DNA of 47,172 bases. Source: Clostridia bacterium (GTDB lineage: Bacteria; Bacillota; Clostridia; Oscillospirales; CAG-272). Location of the stretch: positions 1-47,172 of the forward strand of contig JAFQGP010000154.1 of NCBI GenBank assembly GCA_017415485.1. The letters run 5' to 3'. Every line of letters starts with the position of its first letter. The first letter of the stretch is position 1. Below the pieces are notes generated by a model. That model made no database searches, was not told where the DNA came from, and saw only the letters and a list, made by a program, of their open reading frames with translations. Positions 33,585 to 42,420 of this stretch are shown piece by piece. The position numbers were made by a program, and so were the translations under genes.

Positions 33585-35264
33585 ATGAATAATACAAAAA
33601 CCGAATTCATCCTCACGGGTGAGACCTTCACAAAAATGATCCACGGAGCGGCGATCAACCTCCAGAATCAGGCGCAGAAAATCAACGATCTCAACGTTTT
33701 TCCCGTTCCCGACGGCGACACGGGCGATAATATGCTCTCGACCCTTATGGGCGGCGTTGAGCGCGCCAAAGGCATAAATGAAGGCCTTGGAGTCACCGCA
33801 CGCAAGGTTGCCGACGGAATGCTTCTTTCCGCGCGAGGCAACTCGGGCGTTATCCTTTCGCAGTTCTTTGACGGAATTGCGGCAGGTTTTGAAGGCCTTG
33901 AGAGCGCCGATGCAAAGGCAATAGGTAAAGCGTTCCGCAAGGGCGTTCGCCGCGCTTACCGTGCCGTTATGAAGCCCGCAGAGGGCACTATCCTGACGGT
34001 TGCAAGCGACGCGACAGAATATGCCTGCAACACGGGGACGGTCTCTGTCGAGGACTTTCTTGGCAACTTCGTGAGCGAGGCGCGCCGTTCCCTCGACCGC
34101 ACACCCGAGCTTCTCCCCGTTCTCAAAAGCGCGGGAGTAGTCGACTCCGGCGGAGCGGGACTTCTCTCGATCATCGAGGGTATGTGCCGAGTCTTCGACG
34201 ACGATTGGAGCGCACAGACGTTTGACAATGCCTCACCCTCAAAAACCGCGGAGGAGATCGACTTCGACCGCTTCTCTGCCGATGACGTTCTTGAATACGG
34301 CTACTGCACCGAGCTTCTCGTCCGTCTGCAGACCTCGAAGACCGACATCGACTCATTTGACACTCAGGCAGTCATCGATGTGCTCACCGAGCTCGGCGAC
34401 TCGATCGCCACCGTGAGATCGGGAAGCATCCTCAAAATTCACGTTCACACAAAGACCCCCGACCGCGTTCTTGCGCTTTGTCAGCAGTATGGCGAATTTC
34501 TCAAGGTGAAGATCGAGAATATGTCGCTTCAGCACAACAGCATCGAGGCTGAAGGCGAGGCTGTGCGCGAGGCGCAGGCGGTTATGGCAGACCGTGATCG
34601 CAAGGATTTCGGCGTTATCGTTGCCGCTTGCGGCGAGGGCATCAAGCAGACATTCCTTGAATGCGGAGCCGACTTCATCGTTGAGGGCGGACAGAGCATG
34701 AATCCCTCGGCAGAGGATTTTATCCGCGCCTTTGAAGCTGTGAACGCAAAGACGATCTTCGTCTTCCCGAACAACGGCAACGTCATTCTTGCCGCGCGTC
34801 AGGCGATGAAGATGTACGACCGCTCCGACGTCCGCGTTATCGAATCGCGTAACGTTGGCGAGGGGTATGCCTCCCTCTCGATGATGGACACCTCATCGGG
34901 CGACGCCGATGCCATCGAAGCCGAGCTGAACGCCAATATGCAGGGCGTTGTGACTGCCGAGATCGCACGCTGTATCCGCGATGCCGAGATGCAGAACGTC
35001 GAGATCCACACGGGCGACTACATCGGCTATGTCGGCAAAAGCATTCTTTCCGCATCAAATGAGCGGCTTGAAGCGTCACTCAGACTTATAGATTCTCTCG
35101 ACCTCGACAGTCACGCTCTCTTTCTCCTTTTCTCGGGGCTTGACTCGTCCGAGGGAGAAACCGAGCAGATCTGCAGCTATATAGAAGAGCACCACCCCGC
35201 CTGCGAGGTTTATCCCATCCACGGCGGGCAAGAGATCTACAGCTATATTATGGTAGCAGAATAA
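33585..35264 (+). CDS. fakA: DAK2-domain fatty acid kinase catalytic subunit
   Basis: This 559-residue YloV/FakA protein has an N-terminal DAK2 (DhaL) nucleotide-binding domain with NVFPVPDGDTGDN, where Asp43, Asp45 and Asp48 hold the Mg-ATP, and the GNSGVILSQFF segment. The central DAK1-like/DegV-like part (about 280-545) has the FVFPNNGNVILAA segment typical of the family, and the length matches the usual 550. It phosphorylates fatty acids bound to FakB. The ribosome site is weak (TAAAGATCAG), so some coupling with fakB is likely. A terminator follows the stop codon. Confidence 0.92.
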   Translation: MNNTKTEFILTGETFTKMIHGAAINLQNQAQKINDLNVFPVPDGDTGDNMLSTLMGGVERAKGINEGLGVTARKVADGMLLSARGNSGVILSQFFDGIAAGFEGLESADAKAIGKAFRKGVRRAYRAVMKPAEGTILTVASDATEYACNTGTVSVEDFLGNFVSEARRSLDRTPELLPVLKSAGVVDSGGAGLLSIIEGMCRVFDDDWSAQTFDNASPSKTAEEIDFDRFSADDVLEYGYCTELLVRLQTSKTDIDSFDTQAVIDVLTELGDSIATVRSGSILKIHVHTKTPDRVLALCQQYGEFLKVKIENMSLQHNSIEAEGEAVREAQAVMADRDRKDFGVIVAACGEGIKQTFLECGADFIVEGGQSMNPSAEDFIRAFEAVNAKTIFVFPNNGNVILAARQAMKMYDRSDVRVIESRNVGEGYASLSMMDTSSGDADAIEAELNANMQGVVTAEIARCIRDAEMQNVEIHTGDYIGYVGKSILSASNERLEASLRLIDSLDLDSHALFLLFSGLDSSEGETEQICSYIEEHHPACEVYPIHGGQEIYSYIMVAE

Positions 35265-35270
35265 GCCTTT

Positions 35271-35314
35271 ACAGCTCAAATTTCGTCGCGTCTGCGAAAA
35301 TTTGAGCTGTTTTC
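35271..35314 (+). terminator. Terminator of the fakBA operon
   Basis: ACAGCTCAAATTTCG (35271-35285) pairs with CGAAAATTTGAGCTGT (35295-35310) with one bulged A, followed by TTTT. Confidence 0.88.
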
Positions 35315-35316
35315 TA

Positions 35317-35345
35317 TTGACTGCGGATAGAAAATATGTTATACT
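35317..35345 (+). promoter_or_regulatory. Sigma-A promoter of the orphan solute-binding protein gene
   Basis: TTGACT (35317-35322) and TATACT (35340-35345) are 17 bases apart, 33 bases ahead of the start at 35379. Confidence 0.85.
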
Positions 35346-35378
35346 AATATTACCAATAATTATCAGGAGATAAATCAT

Positions 35379-36896
35379 ATGAAACGTACATTGTCAGCAA
35401 TTTTGGCTCTTCTTATGCTTCTTGGCATAGTTTGCGCCGCTATCGGTTGCAGCAATCCCGTTGAAGAACAGGAAGAAACCGCAAACACTACCGCAGCATC
35501 GGTTGCAGAGAGCGACATTGAGGAGGTTACGACCGAATCGCTTTACGACAGCAATGGCTATCTGAAAGACGAGCTCGATCCTACCCTCAATTTTAACGAC
35601 GAAGTAGTCAATATCTTCGCGTGGGAACATACTCTTCCCGAGTTCTACGTTGAGGAACAGTCGGGTAATATCGTCGAGGATGCGGTCTACACCCGTAACG
35701 CCAACACAGAGAGCAGACTCGGCGTTAAACTCGAATTCACCTTTGCAAAAGGTAACAGCTCTGCGTTCAAGGAGTTTTGTAAGACCGTATCGAACAGCAT
35801 CGACTCGGGCGAAGGCGCTTATGACCTCATCGGTTGCTATCTGCGTTCGGCAGGTGTCCTGACTCTCGAGAACAAGCTTCTCGATATGCTCGAGGTCAAT
35901 CACCTTGATTTTGAAAAGCCCTGGTGGTCGAGCACACTTCTCGATCTCAACACCATCAACAACCGCCTCTACTTCATTTCGGGTGATATTGCCTCCACCT
36001 TGATCTATCAGATGATGTTCATCGTATATAACAACGATCTCGGCGAGGAATACAACCTCACCAATCCCCAGGAGATCGCTCTTGAGGGCAAATGGACCCA
36101 GGAACTTCTCTTCCAGATGGCATCGGGAATTTACAAAGACCTTGACGCCGACGGCAAAAAGTCGGAGGGCGACAGCTACGGTCTTTTCTCGATCACCCAT
36201 CCCCTTCTTGACATCTTCTATATGGGTGCCGATATGAGCTACGTTATCCCCGACAAGGATGGAAATCTGACACTTTCGGATGACGTGCTGAGCGAGAAAT
36301 CCTTTGCCGTCATCGACCGCCTCAACGCACTCTATCAGAATTCAAACGACGGCTTCTTCATCAAGTCGGCATCCGCAAACCTCTATTCGGAGGGCAATTC
36401 ACTCTTCTATAACGTGACCGGTCAGCATCTTTCGAATAATTTCCGCGGCTCCGAGATAAACTACAGCATTCTTCCCGCGCCGAAATATGATGAAACACAG
36501 AAGAACTACCGCACCGCAGTTGCCTTCACACACACAATGTACTGCATCCCGATCGACGCAAAGAATACCGACAAGTCTGGCGCCGTACTCGAGTGCATGG
36601 CTTCCGAGGCATACCGCAACGTAACCCCCGCGCTCTTCGAGACCGCATTCAAGTATCAGTATTCGAAGAACCCCCACGATGCGGAGCTCTTTGAGATCAT
36701 CCGCGACAACGTTGTCTTCGACATCAGCCGACCCTTCTTTGATTCTCTCGGCGGCGACTCTACAAGCCCCGTCAGAATTTGGAGAATGCAGATCGAAAAC
36801 GGCAAAAACCAGCTTTCCTCCACCGGCAAGACCTATCGCAGCAGATGGATCAGTGCTCTGAAGACCATATCTTCGGAATTAAAGGAAGGTAACTAA
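35379..36896 (+). CDS. Orphan extracellular solute-binding lipoprotein
   Basis: This 505-residue lipoprotein has lipobox AIGC (Cys24), a Glu/Thr-rich linker and then a two-lobed binding-protein fold resembling family 1 (sugar type): NIFAWEHTLPEF, YDLIGCYLRSAGVLT, IYQMMFIVYNND and, later, FYNVTGQHLSN. A DLDADGKKSEGDSYG segment could bind calcium. A CAGGAG-type site precedes the ATG. It has its own promoter and terminator and no permease or ATPase nearby, so it either serves a transporter encoded elsewhere or acts as a sensor. The ligand cannot be predicted with confidence. Confidence 0.8.
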   Translation: MKRTLSAILALLMLLGIVCAAIGCSNPVEEQEETANTTAASVAESDIEEVTTESLYDSNGYLKDELDPTLNFNDEVVNIFAWEHTLPEFYVEEQSGNIVEDAVYTRNANTESRLGVKLEFTFAKGNSSAFKEFCKTVSNSIDSGEGAYDLIGCYLRSAGVLTLENKLLDMLEVNHLDFEKPWWSSTLLDLNTINNRLYFISGDIASTLIYQMMFIVYNNDLGEEYNLTNPQEIALEGKWTQELLFQMASGIYKDLDADGKKSEGDSYGLFSITHPLLDIFYMGADMSYVIPDKDGNLTLSDDVLSEKSFAVIDRLNALYQNSNDGFFIKSASANLYSEGNSLFYNVTGQHLSNNFRGSEINYSILPAPKYDETQKNYRTAVAFTHTMYCIPIDAKNTDKSGAVLECMASEAYRNVTPALFETAFKYQYSKNPHDAELFEIIRDNVVFDISRPFFDSLGGDSTSPVRIWRMQIENGKNQLSSTGKTYRSRWISALKTISSELKEGN

Positions 36897-36922
36897 ACCT
36901 CGGGCGCGATCGCGTCTGAAAT

Positions 36923-36959
36923 AAGTAAAGACCACCGGTTCAACCGGTGGTCTTCACTT
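36923..36959. terminator. Bidirectional terminator between convergent genes
   Basis: An 18-bp near-perfect stem (36923-36940 with 36942-36959) around GACCACCGGTT lies between the solute-binding protein gene and the minus-strand beta-propeller gene. The stem overlaps the latter's stop codon region at 36958. Confidence 0.85.
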
Positions 36960-38925
36960 ATTCAACTTTAATGACTCGGAATTCATCCTCGTACATTATA
37001 TACAGATACCCGTCTATAACTATTGAGCGGGAATGCTCATGATCTCCATTTTTATCGAAATACTCCTCGGCAATGATCGCGATCTTTTCGCCGTCGAAGC
37101 CCAACAGTATATATCCGCCCTGTTCTCCACGCGGACGTTCGCGGTCGGTAAAAGCAATTCCGATATATCCATTTTCGCTGTCAAGATAATATGATTGATA
37201 TGCTTTAGCAAACCAAATATTTACTCTTTCGTAAGCACAAACAGAATCGACTTTATCTCCGTTTTCGGCATAGATCTCGACCTTTAATGTGTCATCAAAA
37301 AAGCCGTAATCAGTGCCGTATCCTATTCCGAGAAGCATACCGTTTCCGAACGGTTTGAGAGAACTCGAATATCCCTCTATTGTTCCGGTATCTATCGAGG
37401 TAATATGTCTATAATCCGAAACATCAAAGAAATAAACCGGATCGAGAATGATTGCTTTGCCATTTTCATCAATTTCCACTTTAGCAGTGCAAACATACAC
37501 CGTGTCTCCGTCAAAGCGCACAGATTTTACATCCTCGTCCTCGGGTGCGAAAGACTTGATAGCCGCAATATTTTTGCCTGATATAATATCATAGCACAAC
37601 AAGTCACAGCTTATATTCTCTCGAAACGCCTCATAAGTTATGCTGTTTCTCACCGCATCTGCCGCAGTTGCAACCACTCGGGCAACATCGCCGTCAAGAT
37701 CGATCGCGTATCTGTTTACAAGCCTGCCTTCAACCGTGAAGGTGCCCTGCATCTCAAATCCGCTATCTCCGTATGATATCACGGCAAAATCGGTATATTG
37801 ATGTTCCACTGTAACGGGATAAGTATCCCGGATCTTTGTGTCGCTTTCGCCGTACTCATATCCCACAAGGATTCTGTCATCAAACATTGCAAACACATCG
37901 TCAGCAAAGGAAAGCAGAGCAAGTTTATCGTCCACCTTGCACTTTTCGACGTCGATTTGAAGAAGAACAAAGTATCTGTTCCATCCGGAACGCTCTGTCA
38001 CAACGATCTCATCACGGGTAAATTCCTGATAATATCTACACATAACGCCCGACGGGCGAACGCAATTGACGCTCTCATATCCGGGAGAAGCGTCCATGCT
38101 GAAATTTTCAGTATATGCGACATAGAGTTTTCCGTCCTTCAGCCTTGATTCCGAACATCTGCCTCTGAAGCTTACGGTTCTTTCTCTTGTCATTTTTGTC
38201 GGATCAGAAACATCAACGAAGAGTATTTCCGTCCCTTCCTCCCAATGTGTAGAAATGATTATAAGAGTTTTTCCGTCTTCGCTGAGATACATTCCCCTCG
38301 GACGGAATTTCGAACCCCTGCCCACCTTACTAAAATCATTATAAACTCCGCAAAGCTCGCTTTTTGCGCCATCTATCGTATACGCATATATACACCTTCC
38401 GTCGTTTATCGAGAGATAAAAAAGATGCGTATCGGTCCTTTTGAAGAGATCGGGCTCAATGATACCGTCAACCTGATTGTCGGTTACCTCAATATACGTC
38501 CCTTCGGGGCTGACCTCGGGTGATGCTTCGGCCGAATCTATTCCGTCGTCGCCCCCCATAATGGTGACTCCTTTTTTTTCGTCGCGGTGCAATTCATAAT
38601 AATACTTCAGAATTCCTTGCTCCACGTACTTTTCATAATTGTTTTTGGGCAAATTTCTGCTTAAATATCCATTAACTTTCACATAAACGTCGAAAAACTC
38701 ATTGTCCTTCTGCTCCAAAATGCTTTCGGGCAATTCCAATTCATAAGGCATAAACAGCCATAAGCTTGTAGCGCCTATCATCAGTGTAAAACAAGCAGCA
38801 AAAACGGCAAAAGCGCGAAGCCGTCTCTTTTTTCTTTTTGCCGCAAGTGATATTTTTAAGTCCGCCGCAGCGATCATATCGGGGTCAACATTGCCTATCG
38901 CGTTGAAAAGATCCCGGTTCTTCAT
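36958..38925 (-). CDS. Membrane-anchored beta-propeller protein, probable anti-sigma partner (cassette 2)
   Basis: This 655-residue protein has a cytoplasmic N-terminus with LFNAIGNVDPDMIAAAD (residues 5-21), a basic stretch and one membrane helix at about 38-60. A large extracellular domain follows that matches secreted beta-propeller proteins (PF09826-like): the diagnostic DNQVDGIIEPDLFKRTD near residue 150 and repeated blade segments such as SVRFDGDTVYVCTA. The start is fixed by ATGA overlap with the sigma gene and an AAAGGAGG site. The shared N-terminal motif suggests it controls the adjacent sigma factor. The propeller may sense or bind an envelope ligand; this is inference. Confidence 0.83.
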   Translation of the reverse strand: MKNRDLFNAIGNVDPDMIAAADLKISLAAKRKKRRLRAFAVFAACFTLMIGATSLWLFMPYELELPESILEQKDNEFFDVYVKVNGYLSRNLPKNNYEKYVEQGILKYYYELHRDEKKGVTIMGGDDGIDSAEASPEVSPEGTYIEVTDNQVDGIIEPDLFKRTDTHLFYLSINDGRCIYAYTIDGAKSELCGVYNDFSKVGRGSKFRPRGMYLSEDGKTLIIISTHWEEGTEILFVDVSDPTKMTRERTVSFRGRCSESRLKDGKLYVAYTENFSMDASPGYESVNCVRPSGVMCRYYQEFTRDEIVVTERSGWNRYFVLLQIDVEKCKVDDKLALLSFADDVFAMFDDRILVGYEYGESDTKIRDTYPVTVEHQYTDFAVISYGDSGFEMQGTFTVEGRLVNRYAIDLDGDVARVVATAADAVRNSITYEAFRENISCDLLCYDIISGKNIAAIKSFAPEDEDVKSVRFDGDTVYVCTAKVEIDENGKAIILDPVYFFDVSDYRHITSIDTGTIEGYSSSLKPFGNGMLLGIGYGTDYGFFDDTLKVEIYAENGDKVDSVCAYERVNIWFAKAYQSYYLDSENGYIGIAFTDRERPRGEQGGYILLGFDGEKIAIIAEEYFDKNGDHEHSRSIVIDGYLYIMYEDEFRVIKVE

Positions 38926-39473
38926 AAGTCGATATCCTCCTTTTGCAAATGTTCTTTGAGTTTTTTGCGTGTGCGGAAAAGGAGCATGCTGACGGCGCTT
39001 TCCTTCATTCCGTTGCCCTTCGCGATCGAGGCGAGCGGATAGAGATAGAAATACCGTTGCAGGAAGATATTGCGCGTTTTTTCATCAAGTGAGAGGAGAA
39101 ACTTCTCCACCGCCTGGCGAAGGGCAAGGGACTCGGCAAGATCGCGCCCGTCATCCTCGGGCAGGGCGTCCGAAAGCTCGGAAAGAGCCTTATCGTGCTC
39201 TCCCCTCTTCTTCGCCGTGTTGATATTGTAGCGGTTGCAAGCCAAATTGCGGCATATCACGGCAAGATAGCCCTTGAGCGACGACGGTCTTTCGGGCGGA
39301 ATGGAATTCCACGCGCGGAGATATGTATCATTTTCGACCTCTTCGCAGTCCTGCTCATTTCCGAGCACGTTGAAGGCAATACGGCGCAGATATCTGCCGT
39401 ATTTTTTCGCACTTTCCTTGATAGCCGCCTCGGACCGCTCCCAAAACAGCTCGATTATCCTTTTGTCTTCCAT
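38922..39473 (-). CDS. ECF-family RNA polymerase sigma factor (cassette 2)
   Basis: This 183-residue ECF factor has region 2 (EQDCEEVENDTYLRAWNSIP, then ICRNLACNRYN) and region 4 (DEKTRNIFLQRYFYLYPLASIAKG). ATG 39473 is preceded by AAGGAG; an upstream ATG at 39545 has no site and lies beyond the candidate ECF promoter. Four-base overlap with the beta-propeller gene suggests coupled production of the sigma factor and its likely inhibitor. It is very similar to the sigma factor at 41691, so the two cassettes probably arose by duplication. Confidence 0.92.
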   Translation of the reverse strand: MEDKRIIELFWERSEAAIKESAKKYGRYLRRIAFNVLGNEQDCEEVENDTYLRAWNSIPPERPSSLKGYLAVICRNLACNRYNINTAKKRGEHDKALSELSDALPEDDGRDLAESLALRQAVEKFLLSLDEKTRNIFLQRYFYLYPLASIAKGNGMKESAVSMLLFRTRKKLKEHLQKEDIDL

Positions 39474-39513
39474 AGCGCACTCCTTTCGTTGTAGTAGTAA
39501 AGGCACCTTCACT

Positions 39514-39544
39514 CTAATAGACAGCAAATGGACCGGGAATTGCA
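39514..39544 (-). promoter_or_regulatory. Candidate ECF autoregulatory promoter, cassette 2
   Basis: On the minus strand TGCAAT (39539-39544) is followed after 14 bases by CTGTCTATTAG (39514-39524) and AGTGAAGG. The same layout, with the same 14-base spacing, occurs at 42284-42314. A TATAAT box lies further upstream on the minus strand (39553-39558), but its -35 is poor. Confidence 0.55.
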
Positions 39545-39589
39545 CGGGGACAATTATATTTTAGCACATTTTTTGAAAAAAAGCAAGAA

Positions 39590-39805
39590 AGAGTTAAAGT
39601 CGGACTGCGCCCGAGTTAAGATTGCGCTGCGCGCAAGTTAAGATCGGCTTACGCCGAATTAAAGTTCGCCCGAAGGGCGAAGTTTCGGTGAATTTCCGCC
39701 TCGCGAAAATTTTCCTTTTCTTCGCCCTTCGGGCGAATATTAACTCGCGCTTTGCGCGATCTTAACTCGGCGCAAGCCGACCTTCACTCGGGCGCAGCCC
39801 GATAG
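39590..39805. repeat. Two-sided array of unlike palindromes diverging from a common centre
   Basis: The left half, read on the minus strand, and the right half, read on the plus strand, use the same grammar: a TTCGCCC/GGGCGAA hairpin, then units TTAACT-palindrome-ATC. Stems include TTGCGC-TGC-GCGCAA (39622-39636), CGGC-TTAC-GCCG (39645-39656), CGCGC-TTT-GCGCG (39746-39758), CGGC-GCAA-GCCG (39768-39779) and CGGGC-GCA-GCCCG (39789-39801). The centre is AATTTCCGCCTCGCGAAAATTTT. With the cassette 2 promoter it fills the 337-bp gap 39474-39810, and there is no gene. Confidence 0.78.
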
Positions 39806-39810
39806 ATGTC

Positions 39811-41694
39811 TCAATTAATAATTGCAACCACCTCAAACTGTCCCTCCGATGCAAACACGAACAGTTTTCCGTCGATCATCGTCGCCCTCGTCGCTCCCTC
39901 GTCCGAAACGCGGTCAAATCTTACGTTCGCGACGGGGACTATCGCGCCGCCGTTGAAATGAAGCAGAATGTAATCGCCTACGTCAGCCCTTGAGGTCATC
40001 AGACCGAAGAGATTATCCTTCCTATTTACATAATAGGATTTATAATCCTCCGAGAACTCAACTCCGCTGAGCTCGTAGGTGCAGACAGACACGACCATTC
40101 CGTTTTTCTCCTCGTAGACCTCCAATTTGAGATGGTCCCTCGTATTGCCGTAACCGATTCCGAGGAGATAACCGCCCTCAAGCTCGATCAGCGAGGTCGA
40201 GAAGCCCTCAATCACGCCCGTATCGGTATAGGTGATGTTGCTCATATCCGAAAGGTCGAAGAAGAACACGGGGTCGGTGAAGCTTACCACAACTGCGGTG
40301 CAGACGTAAGCCTTGTCGCCGTCGAAGCGGACGGAGGCAACCTGCTCGCCCTCGGGAGCAAAGCCAATGACGCTTCCGACGATCTCGTTGGTCGCAAGGT
40401 CGATGCAGTAGAGGTCCGCGCTTCGATAGCTTTCAATCGAAGTAAAGTTATAAACTTCCTTATCAACCGTATGATAGCGCTTTCCCGTGCGGCTCCAAGT
40501 TTCGGTCACAACGCGGAGCACGCCGTCCTTTTCATCAAGCGAATACTGATCGTTCAGGAATCCGTCAACTCTGACCATACCCTTGTTTTCAAGCGTACCA
40601 GATGAATAGGAAATGGTATAAATATTGGTCTGATTGATATTTTTCGTGATGATCTCATTGTCGTACTCGCCGGGCTCTTCGGAGTAGCCGTAATAATTAC
40701 AGCCGAGGAAGATGTTGTTTTCGGAGACCGAAACGACCCAGGCATTGTCGAGCACCGCAAGGCTTCCGAGGACGTCAAGACTCTCGGAGTCGAGCATTAC
40801 GGCGACAGTGTAGTAAGCGTTGGTGCAATCGTCGTTATACAGAATGTCGGGCGCGGCAAGGCTTTCGCACTCGCCGTTCTTCGTGATCTGCGGCAAGAAG
40901 GCGCTTTCATCCGAAAAATCGGGATCGTTATAGATCGGCATTCCCGTGACGAGGAGGAGCTTGCCATCCTTCATACGCGAGGAGATGACGCTGCCCGAGA
41001 CCTCAACGACCTCCGCCTCCTTGATGTCAGAGGCATCCGTGACGTCAAGCATCACGGCGATGGTTTTGTTGTAAGCGGGGATAAGGACGGTCACTTTTGT
41101 GCAATCGGGAGAGAGGAAGATCTCGCTTTCCCAACTTGCGCCTGCGTACTTGCCAATAACTTCGCGCACATTGAATTCGTCAAGCTTGCACTCACCCTCG
41201 ATCGAGTAAGAATAGAGGATCAAATTGTAGGGATCAAGATAGAAAACATTCTTGTCACTGCGCTTGAAAAGGTCGCCCTCGATCACGCCGTCATACTGAT
41301 TGTCGGTGACTTCCTCGTATTTGTCGGCAACTGCATCCGGAGAAGTTGGATTGGCATTCCCGCCTTCCATAACGTCAAAGTTTCTTCCTATTGATTGCAC
41401 GTACTTTTCAAAATTGTTCGAATATAGGTAATTTGCCGGTCTGCAGGCAAGCTCTTGCACCTTGAGCATCAAGCCGTAATACTCGCTGTTCGAATATTTC
41501 GACAGATCCTCAAGCTCGCCCGAGAAGGGCAGGAAGAGCCAAAGACTCAAAAATACCGCAAAAACGCTGATGCAAGCCGCCAGGATCGTCATTTTTCTGC
41601 GTTTGACTCCCGCGCGGGGTGCTGTGGGGTCGGATTCGCGGATATATTTTTCGTCCACGTTGCCTATCTCGCGATAAATATCTTTATTTTTCAT
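39811..41694 (-). CDS. Membrane-anchored beta-propeller protein, probable anti-sigma partner (cassette 3)
   Basis: This 627-residue protein is a paralogue of the product at 36958. The N-terminal cytoplasmic motif is IYREIGNVDEKYIRESD (residues 6-22), with one membrane helix at about 37-57, then a beta-propeller ectodomain with the diagnostic DNQYDGVIEGDLFKRSD. AAGGAGGG precedes the ATG and the start overlaps the sigma stop codon by four bases. The ectodomains of the two paralogues are clearly related yet diverged, so they may answer different signals. I see no enzymatic motif. A role as regulator of the adjacent sigma factor is inferred from layout. Confidence 0.83.
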   Translation of the reverse strand: MKNKDIYREIGNVDEKYIRESDPTAPRAGVKRRKMTILAACISVFAVFLSLWLFLPFSGELEDLSKYSNSEYYGLMLKVQELACRPANYLYSNNFEKYVQSIGRNFDVMEGGNANPTSPDAVADKYEEVTDNQYDGVIEGDLFKRSDKNVFYLDPYNLILYSYSIEGECKLDEFNVREVIGKYAGASWESEIFLSPDCTKVTVLIPAYNKTIAVMLDVTDASDIKEAEVVEVSGSVISSRMKDGKLLLVTGMPIYNDPDFSDESAFLPQITKNGECESLAAPDILYNDDCTNAYYTVAVMLDSESLDVLGSLAVLDNAWVVSVSENNIFLGCNYYGYSEEPGEYDNEIITKNINQTNIYTISYSSGTLENKGMVRVDGFLNDQYSLDEKDGVLRVVTETWSRTGKRYHTVDKEVYNFTSIESYRSADLYCIDLATNEIVGSVIGFAPEGEQVASVRFDGDKAYVCTAVVVSFTDPVFFFDLSDMSNITYTDTGVIEGFSTSLIELEGGYLLGIGYGNTRDHLKLEVYEEKNGMVVSVCTYELSGVEFSEDYKSYYVNRKDNLFGLMTSRADVGDYILLHFNGGAIVPVANVRFDRVSDEGATRATMIDGKLFVFASEGQFEVVAIIN

Positions 41695-42245
41695 AGATCA
41701 AATCCCTCCTTGTGTAGATGTTCCTTGAGTTTTTGCCGAGTGCGGAAAAGGAGCATTGTGACCGCGCTTTCCTTGAGCCCGCGCGCCGCCGCGATCTCGC
41801 GCACCGAGCAAGTGTAAAAGTATCGTTGCATAAATATGATGCGCGTTTTCTCATCGAGCGAGGCAAGAAACGAATTCAGCGCCTCACGCAAAGCAAAGCT
41901 TTCGCCGAGCTCCGATCCCGAAGGATCCGAAAGGCATTCCGAAAGCTCCTCAAGCACCAGCCAAGCCTCGCCGCCGCGCTTCTGCGCACCTCTTTCATCG
42001 AGCCTGTTCAGCGCAATATTTCTCGCAACTGCGCCAACATAAGGCTTCAATGGCTCCGGCTTCTTCGGCGGAATGCTGTTCCAAAGCTTCACGTATGTAT
42101 CGTTCTCGACCTCTTCCGCATCCTGCTCGTTCCCAAGCACACGCATGGCGATATATCGGCAATACCTGCCGTACTTCTTCGCCGCCTCAACAATAGCCGT
42201 CTCCGCCCGCGCCAAAAACAACTCAACAATGCTTTTATCGTCCAT
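41691..42245 (-). CDS. ECF-family RNA polymerase sigma factor (cassette 3)
   Basis: This 184-residue ECF factor has region 2 (EQDAEEVENDTYVKLWNSIPP, then VARNIALNRLD) and region 4 (DEKTRIIFMQRYFYTCSVREIAAARGL). I chose ATG 42245, which has GGAGG 6 bases ahead, over the in-frame ATG at 42266. The stop overlaps the beta-propeller start. It is the first gene of its two-gene operon, under both a sigma-A-like and a candidate ECF promoter. Confidence 0.92.
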   Translation of the reverse strand: MDDKSIVELFLARAETAIVEAAKKYGRYCRYIAMRVLGNEQDAEEVENDTYVKLWNSIPPKKPEPLKPYVGAVARNIALNRLDERGAQKRGGEAWLVLEELSECLSDPSGSELGESFALREALNSFLASLDEKTRIIFMQRYFYTCSVREIAAARGLKESAVTMLLFRTRQKLKEHLHKEGFDL

Positions 42246-42283
42246 TTTTCTCCTCCTCCCCTCCATCTAAAAGGCCTTTCATC

Positions 42284-42314
42284 CTAATAAACAGAAAAAT
42301 TCACTCAAGTAACA
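42284..42314 (-). promoter_or_regulatory. Candidate ECF autoregulatory promoter, cassette 3
   Basis: On the minus strand TGTTAC (42309-42314) is followed after 14 bases by CTGTTTATTAG (42284-42294) and GATGAAAGG. It matches the cassette 2 site in both boxes and in spacing. Confidence 0.55.
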
Positions 42315-42336
42315 CTCAAAAAAGGTATTTTTATTT

Positions 42337-42365
42337 ATTTTATCACATTTCAGTCCAAATTGCAA
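42337..42365 (-). promoter_or_regulatory. Sigma-A-like promoter of cassette 3
   Basis: On the minus strand TTGCAA (42360-42365) and TAAAAT (42337-42342) are separated by 17 bases, upstream of the candidate ECF site. Basal transcription could start here. Confidence 0.6.
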
Positions 42366-42375
42366 TACCATACAC

Positions 42376-42410
42376 AAAACCCCGCCCGCGCTACCGCGCG
42401 GGCGGGGAGG
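42376..42410 (-). terminator. Terminator of the dockerin/cohesin operon
   Basis: A 12-bp GC-rich stem (42380-42391 with 42396-42407) is followed on the minus strand by TTTTGT, 10-15 bases beyond the stop codon at 42421. Confidence 0.9.
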
Positions 42411-42420
42411 TATTTAAGAA

